Shown in pieces: positions 1-12,164 of a stretch of 64,000 bases of DNA (position 1 is the first letter of the stretch; the number at the start of each line of letters is the position of its first letter). Location of the stretch: contig CAYXHZ010000007.1 of the NCBI GenBank assembly GCA_964465065.1, forward strand, positions 23,378-87,377, read 5' to 3'. The notes beneath the pieces are model-generated. The model made no database searches. It was not told the DNA's origin and saw only the letters and a list, made by a program, of their open reading frames with translations. A program made the translations under genes and the position numbers. Source of the DNA: CAYMND01 sp964465065. GTDB taxonomy: Bacteria > Acidobacteriota > Aminicenantia > UBA2199.

Positions 1-851
1 TTCTTTTCTACTGAATCCCCGTCGTATTCCAGGAGATTGCCCTCAATAATCTCCTTGGTCTGGATGAAAGATGCGTCCTGTAACTGATGCAGAAGAAACT
101 GGTTGACGGAATTCAGCAGAGTCATGAATGCCAGCACCGCCAAAAGAACGGTCAGCACCTTGCGTTCGGTTTTGTCGGTGTAAAACCAAAGCGCCGCAAT
201 GACGACCATAACCAGAAGAAACCATCCGGCAAACAAAAAAACCGGCCATAACAGCAACAGCAGCCATATGGCCAGCTTGCCCTTATCCACAAACCCTTTA
301 TCGTTGTGAATCATGTCGTGGGTTGCCAGGGGCAGGTAATGGCGGATCAGCCAGACGGCAAAGGCCAGCAAGGTGAACATCACCGCCCAAAGCAGCGCTT
401 CGTTGACTTGGGTGATCAGAATCACGGAAGGTTCAAAACTCCGCATCATCCGCTTCAATTGTCCCAGCAATTGCTTGACCTTGAGCTCCCCCTCATCCCG
501 ATATTGATTCAGATAAGAAACCGCTCTCCATTCCGTCGGATCCAGATGGAGAACCTTCTCAAAGAGAGCGTAGGCAGATTCCTTTTGCTCCTGAATCAAC
601 AATTCCCTGCCGATGGCTATCAGCCGATCGGAGTACCTCGACAAAAGAGGCTGCTCCACCGTAAAATCATCCGGTTGAAATTTACCGACCAGCTCGCCGA
701 TCTCCGTGAACGACTTGTTTTTCAGGGCGTACTCAAAAAAAATGATCTGCGCCTCGAGTTCATCTTGCTCGGCTGAGTAGACATCGACGCCCAGGCCGTT
801 CAAAACAAGAAACCATACAAGCATAACTGTCGGAATGGCTTTTCTGATCAT
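1..851 (-). CDS. Membrane protein with TPR-like N-terminal region, truncated by the window edge
   Basis: The reading frame runs from an ATG at 851 off the left edge without a stop, giving about 283 residues. It begins with a signal-peptide-like hydrophobic stretch (residues about 5-20). A helical, TPR-like segment follows, roughly residues 25-115, with a plausible repeat near AYALFEKVLHLDP. At least three membrane spans then follow (WAVMFTLLAFAVWLI, IWLLLLLWPVFLFAGWFLL and VLTVLLAVLAFMTLL). It starts 2 bp after the DUF1844 gene ends, so the two are probably cotranscribed. I do not recognise the family and the C-terminus is missing, so no function is assigned. Confidence 0.7.
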   Translation of the reverse strand, partial: MIRKAIPTVMLVWFLVLNGLGVDVYSAEQDELEAQIIFFEYALKNKSFTEIGELVGKFQPDDFTVEQPLLSRYSDRLIAIGRELLIQEQKESAYALFEKVLHLDPTEWRAVSYLNQYRDEGELKVKQLLGQLKRMMRSFEPSVILITQVNEALLWAVMFTLLAFAVWLIRHYLPLATHDMIHNDKGFVDKGKLAIWLLLLLWPVFLFAGWFLLVMVVIAALWFYTDKTERKVLTVLLAVLAFMTLLNSVNQFLLHQLQDASFIQTKEIIEGNLLEYDGDSVEK

Positions 852-853
852 TT

Positions 854-1138
854 TCACTCTTTTTTAGCCTGCCTTTTTTTTTGATAGACCAAGGTGATGT
901 TCTCCAGGCTTTCCTTGAGCAACTTTTCCTCGACTTCATCCAGGTTGCCACGGGTTTTGTCATGTAAAACAGTCAACATCTGAATATAGCGCAACGCAGA
1001 GTCTAAATCCGCCTCTTTCCTTCCGGTCAGGGGATTGGGGATCTCGCCAAGAAAGATCATAGTCTGAGTGAGGATCAAGATGACCAGTGAATTGATGCTT
1101 TTTTCCAAATTTTCTCCGTCTTGGTCAAAATATATCAT
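854..1138 (-). CDS. DUF1844 family small protein
   Basis: A 94-residue protein matching the DUF1844 pattern. It has a helical N-terminal half ending in the LGEIPNP segment, an acidic-hydrophobic middle (SALRYIQMLTVLHDKTRGNL) and a C-terminal EEKLLKESLENI helix. The family is widespread in Acidobacteria, Deltaproteobacteria and related diderms and has no known function. The gene heads a two-gene minus-strand unit with the truncated membrane protein. No Shine-Dalgarno sequence is visible before the ATG, and a -10-like box sits only 4 bp upstream of it, so the message may be leaderless. Confidence 0.8.
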   Translation of the reverse strand: MIYFDQDGENLEKSINSLVILILTQTMIFLGEIPNPLTGRKEADLDSALRYIQMLTVLHDKTRGNLDEVEEKLLKESLENITLVYQKKRQAKKE

Positions 1139-1142
1139 ATAA

Positions 1143-1171
1143 AAAATAACAAAGTAAATCGAATAAGTCTA
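1143..1171 (-). promoter_or_regulatory. Candidate promoter for the DUF1844 unit
   Basis: Read on the minus strand, TAGACT is followed after 17 bp by TATTTT. The predicted start site falls on or next to the ATG at 1138. The region is AT-rich, so a chance match is possible. Confidence 0.35.
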
Positions 1172-1197
1172 CTTTTTCAGAATACTTTTTCAGTTAT

Positions 1198-1226
1198 TTG
1201 CCCTATACTGGAAAACCTTGTACAAT
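1198..1226 (+). promoter_or_regulatory. Candidate promoter for mazG
   Basis: TTGCCC and TACAAT are separated by 17 bp, about 33 bp before the mazG start codon. A TATACT at 1204-1209 is an alternative -10. It lies in the divergent intergenic region 1139-1258. Confidence 0.45.
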
Positions 1227-1258
1227 GATTGATCCTTTTGGATTCAGTGGAGTTTTTC

Positions 1259-2023
1259 ATGTCAACACTTTTTGAAGAATTGATACATATTTTTTCCAGA
1301 CTGCGTGATCCCGTAAACGGTTGTCCCTGGGATCTGAAACAGACTCCGGATTCGTTACGGGAATATATTATTGAAGAGGCGCATGAGCTGACAGAAGCAA
1401 TAGCGGAAGGTGACAGCGAAAAACAGAAGGAAGAATTGGGCGACCTTTTACTGCAAGTTCTTTTTCTGAGTCGAATTATGGAGGAACGGAAGCAATTCGA
1501 CATTCAGGATGTGATGCTGACGCTGAAAAACAAGCTGATCCGCCGTCACCCGCACATCTTCGCAGAGAAGGTGCAGCTGACCGATGAACAGGTCAAGAAC
1601 AATTGGGAAAAGATCAAAAAGAGCGAGAAATCCAAAGACTCGATCATTTCCGATTATCCGGACACGATGCCGGCATTGTCGGTCAGCAAGAGAATCAGCG
1701 AGCAGGCCGCCTCCGTCGGCTTTGACTGGCCTGATTCGGAACAGCTACTTGCAAAGATCAGCGAAGAAATCGCTGAACTGAAAAACGCCAGGACAGAACC
1801 TGAAATTCAGGAGGAATGCGGCGATCTCCTGTTTACTGTCGCCAATTTGTGCCGGCATCACAAGATACACCCGGAAATGGCCTTGAAAGCCGCCAACCGC
1901 AAATTTATCGAAAGATTCCGCTTCATCGAGAAGAAAATAAAGGAATCTGACCGGGACTTTTCCGGCCATTCCGCCGAAGAACTGGATGCGTTATGGCGTC
2001 AGGCCAAACGGGAGGAAAGCTAG
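1259..2023 (+). CDS. mazG: Nucleoside triphosphate pyrophosphohydrolase MazG
   Basis: A 254-residue protein with two MazG domains, as in E. coli MazG. The N-terminal domain carries the metal-binding EEAHELTEA and EELGDLLLQ segments near residues 35-65. The C-terminal domain carries EEIAELKNA and EECGDLLFT near residues 170-200. The family hydrolyses NTPs to NMP and pyrophosphate and is thought to clean damaged nucleotides or modulate ppGpp. The ATG at 1259 is preferred over an in-frame start at 1229 because GGAG lies at a good distance before it and homologues begin near here. The GH13-family gene follows 3 bp later in the same operon. Confidence 0.93.
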   Translation: MSTLFEELIHIFSRLRDPVNGCPWDLKQTPDSLREYIIEEAHELTEAIAEGDSEKQKEELGDLLLQVLFLSRIMEERKQFDIQDVMLTLKNKLIRRHPHIFAEKVQLTDEQVKNNWEKIKKSEKSKDSIISDYPDTMPALSVSKRISEQAASVGFDWPDSEQLLAKISEEIAELKNARTEPEIQEECGDLLFTVANLCRHHKIHPEMALKAANRKFIERFRFIEKKIKESDRDFSGHSAEELDALWRQAKREES

Positions 2024-2026
2024 AAC

Positions 2027-4441
2027 ATGGACCGTGACAGCTTGTATTTCTGGTTTTCTTTCAACGACCGCGGAGAAAAGCTGAACCGAATCCAGCTTGA
2101 ACACGGCGATCTCGGTTCCCATCTTACCCATATCCTGCTCTGTTCGCTTCAAGACCCTCCCGGCGCCAACCAGGTACGCGAACGAGTCGAGATGGAGTTG
2201 GCTTTTGCCGTAATCCAGGCCTGGAATCAAATCGTCAAGCAGGACCTGGCCACAGTATCCGCCTCTATCCGTGAGCAACTCAGCGCCATCCCGGATTCCC
2301 TGCAAAGGCCCGCTCTAGGCCTGAGCGACGAACAACTGCTCTGTTATCCGTTCAAAATGTCCCCGCACGATATCAGCGCGCATCTGTTCAGTATCTTCTG
2401 GATACTGTCTCAACCTCAATTCCACAACCTGCAGACGCGGCTCCTGCCACTGTCGCTCCAAAAGCGTTTGACCGACAACGATTTTTATCGACTGTTCGAA
2501 CGGCAAGTCGTCAAACCCCTCCTCGTTTCCGCCTATGCAGCCTGTCAGGGAGGCGCGGATCTGCGCGATCTGGCCATCGATATCCACAAAAAATACAACC
2601 TGTCGCCAACCCTGCACCATCTCATCTTCAAATCCCTGGATCGCCTGGCCGAGATGGATTCGGAGCGGCACCCCACCCGCCCTCAGATCGAATTTGATTT
2701 TTCCTTCTCCGCCTTACAGGAGATGAATCGACAAGACACAGAAAACAGAATTTCCGATCATCAGGCAGCCGCAACCGGCCCACAGAGCGGCGACCAAGTC
2801 CATCAGCCGGCCAGGCCGACAGCGAACACGGCACCGGAGTGGGGCCAGGAATTGATCATCATCGCGAAGCTGTTGCCCGTCTGGCTGCATCAACTGTCCT
2901 CCAAATACGGTTATCCCATCACCAGCCTGGACCAGATTCCGGATCAGGAACTGATCGAAATGCGGGAGCTGAAAATTACCGGGCTCTGGCTGGTCGGCGT
3001 CTGGCGCAGGAGTCCGGCTTCAAAAAAGATCAAAAACCTTCTGGGCAATCCCTATGCCCTGGCTTCCGCCTATTCGATTTTCGATTATGAAATCGATCCG
3101 GACCTGGGTGGTGATTATGCATTGAAAGGGTTGAAAGAGAAAGCGAACCGCTATGGGATTCATCTGGGGGCGGACGTCATTCCCAACCATACGGCCATCG
3201 ATTCCCTTTGGATGCAGAACAACCCTTCCTGGTTCATATCGGCCCCTGAACCACCTTTTCCATCTTATTCATTCACCGGTCAGAATCTGTCCGAGCAAAA
3301 CAATTTTGAAATCCGTATCGAGGATCATTACTACGATCACAGTGACGCTGCCGTCGTCTTCGAGTGTGTGAACCGGCAAAAATGTCCGGAACCGTTGTAC
3401 ATCTACCATGGAAACGATGGAACGCACGTACCTTGGAACGACACGGCCCAACTCGACTACCTCAACCCGGATGTCCGCAGAAAAATGATCGACACGATCA
3501 TCTCGGTCAGTTCAGATTTTCCGCTGATCCGGCTGGACGCAGCCATGACCCTGACCCGCCTTCACTACAAACGGCTCTGGTTTCCACCTCCGGGGGAAGG
3601 AGGCGCCATCCCGTCCCGCAGCGGAAAAATGTCGTCTCATGAAGAGTTCGACAGCCGCTACGGTCCGCTGGAATTCTGGCAGGAAGTGCTCATCGCGCTC
3701 AACCAGAAGAACCCCAACGCCTTGCTTCTGGCCGAAGCATTCTGGCTCATGGAGCCCTACTTCATCAATCATATCGGAATGCACAAGGTCTACCACAGCG
3801 CCTTCATGAACCTGTTGCGGGATTGTCACGGTCACCGCTTCAACGATTACATCCATTATCTTCTCCAGAATTACCCGCTGTCGACACTGGATCACTTCGT
3901 CAATTTCCTCAGTACCCCCGATGAAGCTCCGGCCGCGGTGACCTTCGGTAAAGGAGACAGGTTTATGGCTGCTTCGATCCTGTTGACGACTTTCCCCGGT
4001 ACACCGCTGTTTTCCCATAACCAATGGGAAGGATTGGAAGAGCAGTACGGCATGGAATTCGCCGCCCCCATGAACAATCTCCCCAGGGACGAAGGTTTCT
4101 ATGATCACTATCGCTCCCAGCTGATGCCGGTCTTAACGCAGCGGAAATATTTCAGCCATTCCGAACGATTCAGAACCTGTGCTTTCAGCGGAGATCAAAC
4201 TGAGAAATGCCAGAACGTAATCGCCTTTTCCAATCAGTCCGAGCAGGTCTTTTCCTATGCGATCGTCAACTACCAGGATTGTTCGGTACGAGGCAGACTG
4301 AAGCCGCCGTCATCCGTTCCGGAACCATATAAAATCGACTATTTGACTCGCTCTCACAATATTGCGATCGCCGACGGCCCGTTTTCCGAGATCGAGATGG
4401 GACCCTGGGGATACTGCGTACTGACTCTTTCCCGCCGCTGA
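2027..4441 (+). CDS. GH13 (alpha-amylase family) glycoside hydrolase or transglycosylase with novel N-terminal region
   Basis: An 804-residue protein without a signal peptide, so probably cytoplasmic. Residues 1 to about 225 form a mostly helical region I do not recognise. A polar linker and then a GH13 barrel follow from about residue 280. Conserved GH13 segments are visible: DVIPNH (383-388), the nucleophile region RLDAAM with Asp504, the acid/base region LLLAEAF with Glu570, and a region IV whose usual NHD is STPD (Asp632). The third carboxylate is thus kept but the neighbouring histidine is Pro. A TPD at this place also occurs in GlgE-type maltosyltransferases. The substrate is probably an alpha-glucan or maltooligosaccharide, but hydrolysis versus transfer cannot be told. 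A GGAGGAAAG ribosome binding site supports the start. Confidence 0.85.
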   Translation: MDRDSLYFWFSFNDRGEKLNRIQLEHGDLGSHLTHILLCSLQDPPGANQVRERVEMELAFAVIQAWNQIVKQDLATVSASIREQLSAIPDSLQRPALGLSDEQLLCYPFKMSPHDISAHLFSIFWILSQPQFHNLQTRLLPLSLQKRLTDNDFYRLFERQVVKPLLVSAYAACQGGADLRDLAIDIHKKYNLSPTLHHLIFKSLDRLAEMDSERHPTRPQIEFDFSFSALQEMNRQDTENRISDHQAAATGPQSGDQVHQPARPTANTAPEWGQELIIIAKLLPVWLHQLSSKYGYPITSLDQIPDQELIEMRELKITGLWLVGVWRRSPASKKIKNLLGNPYALASAYSIFDYEIDPDLGGDYALKGLKEKANRYGIHLGADVIPNHTAIDSLWMQNNPSWFISAPEPPFPSYSFTGQNLSEQNNFEIRIEDHYYDHSDAAVVFECVNRQKCPEPLYIYHGNDGTHVPWNDTAQLDYLNPDVRRKMIDTIISVSSDFPLIRLDAAMTLTRLHYKRLWFPPPGEGGAIPSRSGKMSSHEEFDSRYGPLEFWQEVLIALNQKNPNALLLAEAFWLMEPYFINHIGMHKVYHSAFMNLLRDCHGHRFNDYIHYLLQNYPLSTLDHFVNFLSTPDEAPAAVTFGKGDRFMAASILLTTFPGTPLFSHNQWEGLEEQYGMEFAAPMNNLPRDEGFYDHYRSQLMPVLTQRKYFSHSERFRTCAFSGDQTEKCQNVIAFSNQSEQVFSYAIVNYQDCSVRGRLKPPSSVPEPYKIDYLTRSHNIAIADGPFSEIEMGPWGYCVLTLSRR

Positions 4442-4948
4442 TTATTGTTCCACCGAGCCGAAATCTTCGGGGGAAAGGGAATTGAACCAATCTTCGAGCT
4501 GCTCTTCCGTATTCAGAAACTCCGAAAAGTGATCGGAAAGAATGGAGCTGTTGTAGACAGTATCGGTCACATAGATGGATGCACCGGTTTTCAATGCCAG
4601 TGCCACGGCGTCAGATGGTCTGCTGTCAACCTGGATGATCTCTCCATCGGCTTTTTGCAAATGGAGCTCGGCGAAAAAAGTGTTTTCGATCACATCGGTG
4701 ACAATCACTTTTTTCAGTTTGACACCGCAATGAAACAACAGACTCTTGAACAGATCGTGTGTCATTGGCCGGGGTGGAATGATGGATTCCAGTTCCATGG
4801 TGATGGCATTGGCCTCAAAGCCACCGATCCAAATCGGAATGATCTTCTTTTCGTTGACCGGTTTGAGTACCATGACCGGGCACTTCGATATCGGGTCCAT
4901 GATCAGGCCGATCAATTTAACCTGATAGACCAAATTTTCATTATCCAT
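4442..4948 (-). CDS. Bifunctional nuclease (BFN/DUF151) family protein
   Basis: A 168-residue protein of the DUF151 family. Residues about 8-135 match the core: a hydrophobic strand VKLIGLIMDP, the WIGGFEANAI segment, RPMTHDLFKSLL, and the most diagnostic motif SRPSDAVALALKTG near residues 108-122. Family members have been described as RNases/DNases in plants and occur in many bacteria without an established role; the C-terminus often resembles a UVR-like acidic helix, as here. The stop codon abuts the convergent GH13-family gene with no spacer. A good sigma-70-type promoter lies upstream at 4982-5010. Confidence 0.88.
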   Translation of the reverse strand: MDNENLVYQVKLIGLIMDPISKCPVMVLKPVNEKKIIPIWIGGFEANAITMELESIIPPRPMTHDLFKSLLFHCGVKLKKVIVTDVIENTFFAELHLQKADGEIIQVDSRPSDAVALALKTGASIYVTDTVYNSSILSDHFSEFLNTEEQLEDWFNSLSPEDFGSVEQ

Positions 4949-4981
4949 ATCACCACCGTACCATTCACCATTCGCAGGTAT

Positions 4982-5010
4982 TATATAGTATCCTAACCAA
5001 ATGTTGTCAA
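4982..5010 (-). promoter_or_regulatory. Promoter for the BFN-family gene
   Basis: On the minus strand a perfect TTGACA is followed after 17 bp by TATATA (TATAAT is also present with 19 bp). It lies about 35 bp before the start codon. Confidence 0.65.
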
Positions 5011-5182
5011 TACGAGCCCAAGCCGGCCTGTCGTTTATCTAGTTAGAACATTCTTTCGTTTTGTTTAATAATATTCAATTTTTGCCAGATATTGCTTATT
5101 TTATAAAAAATCAATTAAGAATTGTTTTATATTCTTATATTTTATTAAATACAGGCCGCCCCGCTGCTTGAGCGCTTTTCTC
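5011..5182. other. AT-rich spacer between the divergent BFN and nifJ promoters
   Basis: The 345-bp region 4949-5293 has no gene. Its centre, roughly 5050-5150, is strongly AT-rich against a background near 53-55% GC and holds several A/T runs. It probably holds upstream (UP-like) elements for the two promoters. I see no RNA structure or ORF in it. Confidence 0.5.
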
Positions 5183-5211
5183 TTGACACACTCTTCCGTC
5201 TTGTGATAGTT
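5183..5211 (+). promoter_or_regulatory. Promoter for nifJ
   Basis: A perfect TTGACA is followed after 17 bp by ATAGTT, with a TG dinucleotide just upstream of the -10. It lies about 80 bp before the start codon. Confidence 0.5.
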
Positions 5212-5293
5212 TCTAAGGTAAATTCCACTCACTCAAGGTCAAACCCCCAATAACCTGGTGCGTGAAAGAAGAAAACGAATAAAAGGAGATAAC

Positions 5294-8827
<3,534 letters not shown>

Positions 8828-8835
8828 AGAACCAT

Positions 8836-8865
8836 GGTACCGGGGGGTATACGCTCCCCGGTACC
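8836..8865 (+). terminator. Rho-independent terminator of nifJ
   Basis: A perfect 10-bp inverted repeat, GGTACCGGGG and CCCCGGTACC, encloses a 10-nt loop and is followed by CATCTTTTC. It starts 8 bp after the nifJ stop codon. Confidence 0.85.
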
Positions 8866-8898
8866 CATCTTTTCATCCCGTTTATCCATCCGTTAAAT

Positions 8899-8928
8899 TT
8901 GGCAGAAAAGGTGCGTATGATTTATAAT
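8899..8928 (+). promoter_or_regulatory. Promoter for queF
   Basis: TTGGCA and a perfect TATAAT are separated by 18 bp. The predicted leader is only about 18-20 nt, which leaves no room for a preQ1 riboswitch. Confidence 0.65.
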
Positions 8929-8953
8929 AACCGATACTGCTGGAGGATCGCTC

Positions 8954-9361
8954 ATGCTACTGACTGACATCACGGAAAAACTGGTGGCCATACGACAAGA
9001 TGCCGCTTCCATACTCCCCGACTACCTGGAAGCCATTCCGTACACCAATCCTGACTTATCGACCTGGGTTGAAATCGAGAATCCAGAATTCACCTCCCTC
9101 TGTCCCAAGACCGGTTTGCCCGATTTCGGTGCAATCAGTATCCGTTACCTTCCCGATCGTTTCATCGTCGAGCTGAAATCCCTCAAATACTACTTTTTAC
9201 AATACCGAAACGCCGGAATCTTCTATGAGGAATTGAGCAAGCTCATCCTGGAGCACCTCAAAAAAACGCTCGACCCCCACGAACTGATTGTCACCGCCCG
9301 CATGACAGCCCGCGGCGGAATACGATCGGTCATCACATCTTCCTACCAACGTCCGCGCTGA
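8954..9361 (+). CDS. queF: NADPH-dependent 7-cyano-7-deazaguanine reductase QueF
   Basis: A 135-residue, short-form QueF of the tunnelling fold that reduces preQ0 to preQ1 in queuosine synthesis. The active-site cysteine is Cys50 in FTSLCPKTGLPDF, with the partner aspartate Asp57 at the expected spacing of seven. The QueF-specific ELKSLKYYF segment and the YRNAGIFYEE glutamate region follow near residues 79-100. A GGAGG ribosome binding site lies 8 bp before the ATG. No other queuosine gene lies in the window. The DUF3943-protein gene starts 15 bp downstream and may be cotranscribed by chance of position. Confidence 0.95.
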   Translation: MLLTDITEKLVAIRQDAASILPDYLEAIPYTNPDLSTWVEIENPEFTSLCPKTGLPDFGAISIRYLPDRFIVELKSLKYYFLQYRNAGIFYEELSKLILEHLKKTLDPHELIVTARMTARGGIRSVITSSYQRPR

Positions 9362-9375
9362 TAACTCATTTCGGC

Positions 9376-10971
9376 ATGAAAGCGAGAAGAAGACAAGCGT
9401 TTCTGTTTATTTTCCCAACGGTGTTCTTTCTGTCATCCTCCGTACGCTTGCCTGCGCTTGCCGGCCACGACCAAACAGAAGTCACCGTACTGTCTGACGT
9501 TGGGAAAACGCCGGATACCGTCTGGAAACCATCTGATAAAAGCGTCAGGACCAGAGCCCATCTCCTGGCGCTGGGAACCTGGCTGGTTTCCACAACCAAC
9601 TACTGGCTGGAAGGCGCGAAATGGACGGAAGACATCGATTTCGAACTCACTTTTTCCGATCAGCTGGAGCGTCTGTTTTCCTTGAGCTCCTATCGCTTCG
9701 ATTCCAACACCTTCACCACCAACTGGCAACATGCCTTATCAGGGGCAGCCTACTACAATTTTTATCGCTGCAACGGTTTTTCACTGCTTGCATCCCTGAA
9801 AAATTCTTTGTATTTCAGCCTGCTCTGGGAATACATCAGTGAATACCAGGAAGTCGTTTCCATCAACGACATGCTGTACAACACCCTGGGCGCCGTAACC
9901 GCCGGAGAGAATCTGTTCCGGTTCGCCCATCATTTTCAGCGGCAGAACAATCCGCTCCAGCGGGTCTTTGGCTATGTGCTGAATCCGATCTACGCCCTGA
10001 GCCGACTGCTGGACGGCGACCAGCCGATAGCGCTCTGCCCTAAGTCCCCTGAGCAAGAACATGTCGGCCTGTTACGCTTTTCCCTGTCCCGAGGGGATCT
10101 TTTACCCCTGGAGGGTAGTCAGTCGTTCTGGACCACCAGATTGGAAATCGATTTGTTTCCCAAAACAACCATCGATTTTTCCGACTCGGCCACCTTGACC
10201 TGGACACCCGATTCTCTCGGCGGCCTCTTTTCCTTGTCTGTGAGCGGAAATTCAGACGGGCTCAAGGAATTCCGACTCAAAATGCGCAATACCCTGCTGG
10301 GCTGGTTGTCTTATGGCCGTACCGCTTCGAACTTGCAGCAGGCCCTGTTTATCGGACTGTCCAGCAGCATGGACCTGTACCGGAAGAAATCCGTTTACTA
10401 TTATGACCGTAACGATGCGCAACTGGTATGGGAACCCGACCGCATCATCGATCACCCCACCCGCTATACCGACAAGCTGTCTCATCTGGGCATATTCGGC
10501 CCGACTTTTTTCTGGTTGCGACGAAGTCCGAATACCCAGCTGAGAATAGAGGCCGGTATCATCCCGAATTTCGCCATGGTCAACAGCCTGCCCCTCAATT
10601 CTCTGAGCCAGGAAATGACGATCGCCAAAACCAAAGCGACTCTTCTATATTACGGATACTATTATGCGCTCGGATATTCCTGCTTTGTCAGAGGGAATTT
10701 AGAGATCAATCCCTTGATTCTCAGCTTTTGCTGCGATTATCAACGCTACCGTTCGATCGAAGGCCAGGACCGTTTCCAAAAAAGCCTGTCCTGGGATCCG
10801 ATACTGAAAGACAGTTTCACCTTTCTGGAAATCGGTCTCCATCTCAAATTATTCAAATCTCTCCAACTGGGCTGCGTCTACGAACATAAGCGGCGTTGGG
10901 GATCGATCGATCGGTTCGCCGCCCGCCAGACGGAAGACCGTATTTCGTTTACGACAGGTCTGCCTTTTTGA
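9376..10971 (+). CDS. DUF3943 family exported protein, probable outer-membrane protein
   Basis: A 531-residue protein with an N-terminal signal peptide (basic start, hydrophobic residues about 8-28, an Ala-x-Ala-like end near PALAG). The DUF3943 core lies around residues 115-185: the HALSGAAYYNFYRCNGF segment, then SLLWEYISEYQEVVSINDM and the NTLGAVTAGE glycine-rich helix. The remaining 330 residues alternate polar and aromatic residues as in beta-barrel strands, which suggests an outer-membrane location. The family has no known biochemical role. The 3' end overlaps the convergent glycosyltransferase gene by 23 bp. Confidence 0.8.
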   Translation: MKARRRQAFLFIFPTVFFLSSSVRLPALAGHDQTEVTVLSDVGKTPDTVWKPSDKSVRTRAHLLALGTWLVSTTNYWLEGAKWTEDIDFELTFSDQLERLFSLSSYRFDSNTFTTNWQHALSGAAYYNFYRCNGFSLLASLKNSLYFSLLWEYISEYQEVVSINDMLYNTLGAVTAGENLFRFAHHFQRQNNPLQRVFGYVLNPIYALSRLLDGDQPIALCPKSPEQEHVGLLRFSLSRGDLLPLEGSQSFWTTRLEIDLFPKTTIDFSDSATLTWTPDSLGGLFSLSVSGNSDGLKEFRLKMRNTLLGWLSYGRTASNLQQALFIGLSSSMDLYRKKSVYYYDRNDAQLVWEPDRIIDHPTRYTDKLSHLGIFGPTFFWLRRSPNTQLRIEAGIIPNFAMVNSLPLNSLSQEMTIAKTKATLLYYGYYYALGYSCFVRGNLEINPLILSFCCDYQRYRSIEGQDRFQKSLSWDPILKDSFTFLEIGLHLKLFKSLQLGCVYEHKRRWGSIDRFAARQTEDRISFTTGLPF

Positions 10972-12154
10972 TGAGCGATCCGGACGCCATGGCCAGCAAT
11001 TGCTCGTATTTGGCTTCGATTACCGGCCAGGAATATTGTTTTTTAAAATAACTGCAACCGTTTTCCCCCATGGTTTCCCGCAGCTGCCGATTTCCGGCCA
11101 GAAGCCGCCAAGAGCGGCAGAATTGGCCATAATCCATAAACCAAAGGCCGGCATGACTCCTCATGCACTGCCCTTTCAATACATCGGTCCGGCCATTGGC
11201 CAAGACCGGTTTGCCCATAGCCCAGGCTTCCAGAGTCACCATCGACAAGGATTCGAATTGAGATGGAATGACCAGAAACTCGGCCCCGGCCAAGGCGTTG
11301 TACTTGTCCTGATCGTCGATAAAGCCGATGTAGTGAATCCTGGGATGTTGCGGAATGGGTACAATCGTCTTGCCGGCCAAGACCAGATGAATTCCATCCT
11401 GGGGATACTGTTCCGCGTAGCGGATGAAGAATTCGAAAAGAAGCGGAACGCCCTTGTTCTCGTCGAGCCGGCCGATATACAGGGCATACGGTGCCTCAAT
11501 GGAGAATTTCTGACGGAACTGCTGTCCGTCACCGCTTGGGGGAATTTCCGAACCCACTCCGACGACCAGTCCCGGAACTGTATGGTTTTGCGAGATTTTC
11601 CAGATCAAATCCCGCTCTTCAAACGAATTGTAGGCGATGGCTGCCGGCAGCTGGAAAAAAGCCTTGAAAAGGCGCAGATAAATGATTTCGTCGTGCTCGG
11701 CTGTTGGCACCAGAATCGATTTGCCAGCCAGCATCGGCAGGATCGTGAAGGTGGTGTAATACCGGAAAGAAAAGAAGATGAACAGGTCATAATCGTCTTG
11801 ATTCTTCAGAACGTATTCCCGCATCGCGCTGCTGGCCGGTCCCTGCTCCTGCATCCATGCCTCTTCCATGGCTGCTGTGTGCTCGTGGTTTACGACGATT
11901 TTCTGCAAGTCGCCAAAACGTTTGGGATCCCGCTCCCGATCGACCGGGAAGCGCCGAACCGTTACCCCATCGATGGTTTCCTCACCCGGCGGGTAATGCT
12001 GCGCCCAGGTGACGTAATCGACAGCGCAGGTGGTAAGAACCTCTACCTGATGATTTTTACTGAGGTGCTTGGCGATCAGTCTGGCATGGTACTCGGCTCC
12101 TCCGTTGATTTCCAGACCGTATCGCTGTACAACGATGCCGAGCTTTCCGTGCAT
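10949..12154 (-). CDS. Glycosyltransferase family 4 (GT-B fold)
   Basis: A 401-residue cytoplasmic glycosyltransferase. The N-terminal domain has GLEINGGAEYHARLIAKHL, the glycine-rich acceptor-side loop typical of GT4. The C-terminal donor-binding domain has the LYIGRLDENKGVPLL strand near residue 230, LVLAGKT, and the FLVIPSQFESLSMVTLEAWA motif with the conserved E-x7-E pair near residues 315-325. Likely substrates are sugar nucleotides for surface polysaccharide or glycolipid synthesis; the exact sugar cannot be told. The ATG at 12154 is chosen because the longer ORF start at 12253 would run back into the ompA gene. It is downstream of the OmpA-family gene by 10 bp, so the two form an operon. 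Confidence 0.9.
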   Translation of the reverse strand: MHGKLGIVVQRYGLEINGGAEYHARLIAKHLSKNHQVEVLTTCAVDYVTWAQHYPPGEETIDGVTVRRFPVDRERDPKRFGDLQKIVVNHEHTAAMEEAWMQEQGPASSAMREYVLKNQDDYDLFIFFSFRYYTTFTILPMLAGKSILVPTAEHDEIIYLRLFKAFFQLPAAIAYNSFEERDLIWKISQNHTVPGLVVGVGSEIPPSGDGQQFRQKFSIEAPYALYIGRLDENKGVPLLFEFFIRYAEQYPQDGIHLVLAGKTIVPIPQHPRIHYIGFIDDQDKYNALAGAEFLVIPSQFESLSMVTLEAWAMGKPVLANGRTDVLKGQCMRSHAGLWFMDYGQFCRSWRLLAGNRQLRETMGENGCSYFKKQYSWPVIEAKYEQLLAMASGSLIKKADLS

Positions 12155-12164
12155 GCTCAAAGTA

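Noticed and set aside
8828..8953. preQ1 riboswitch upstream of queF
   Set aside because: The promoter leaves a leader of about 20 nt, and the only hairpin there is the nifJ terminator.
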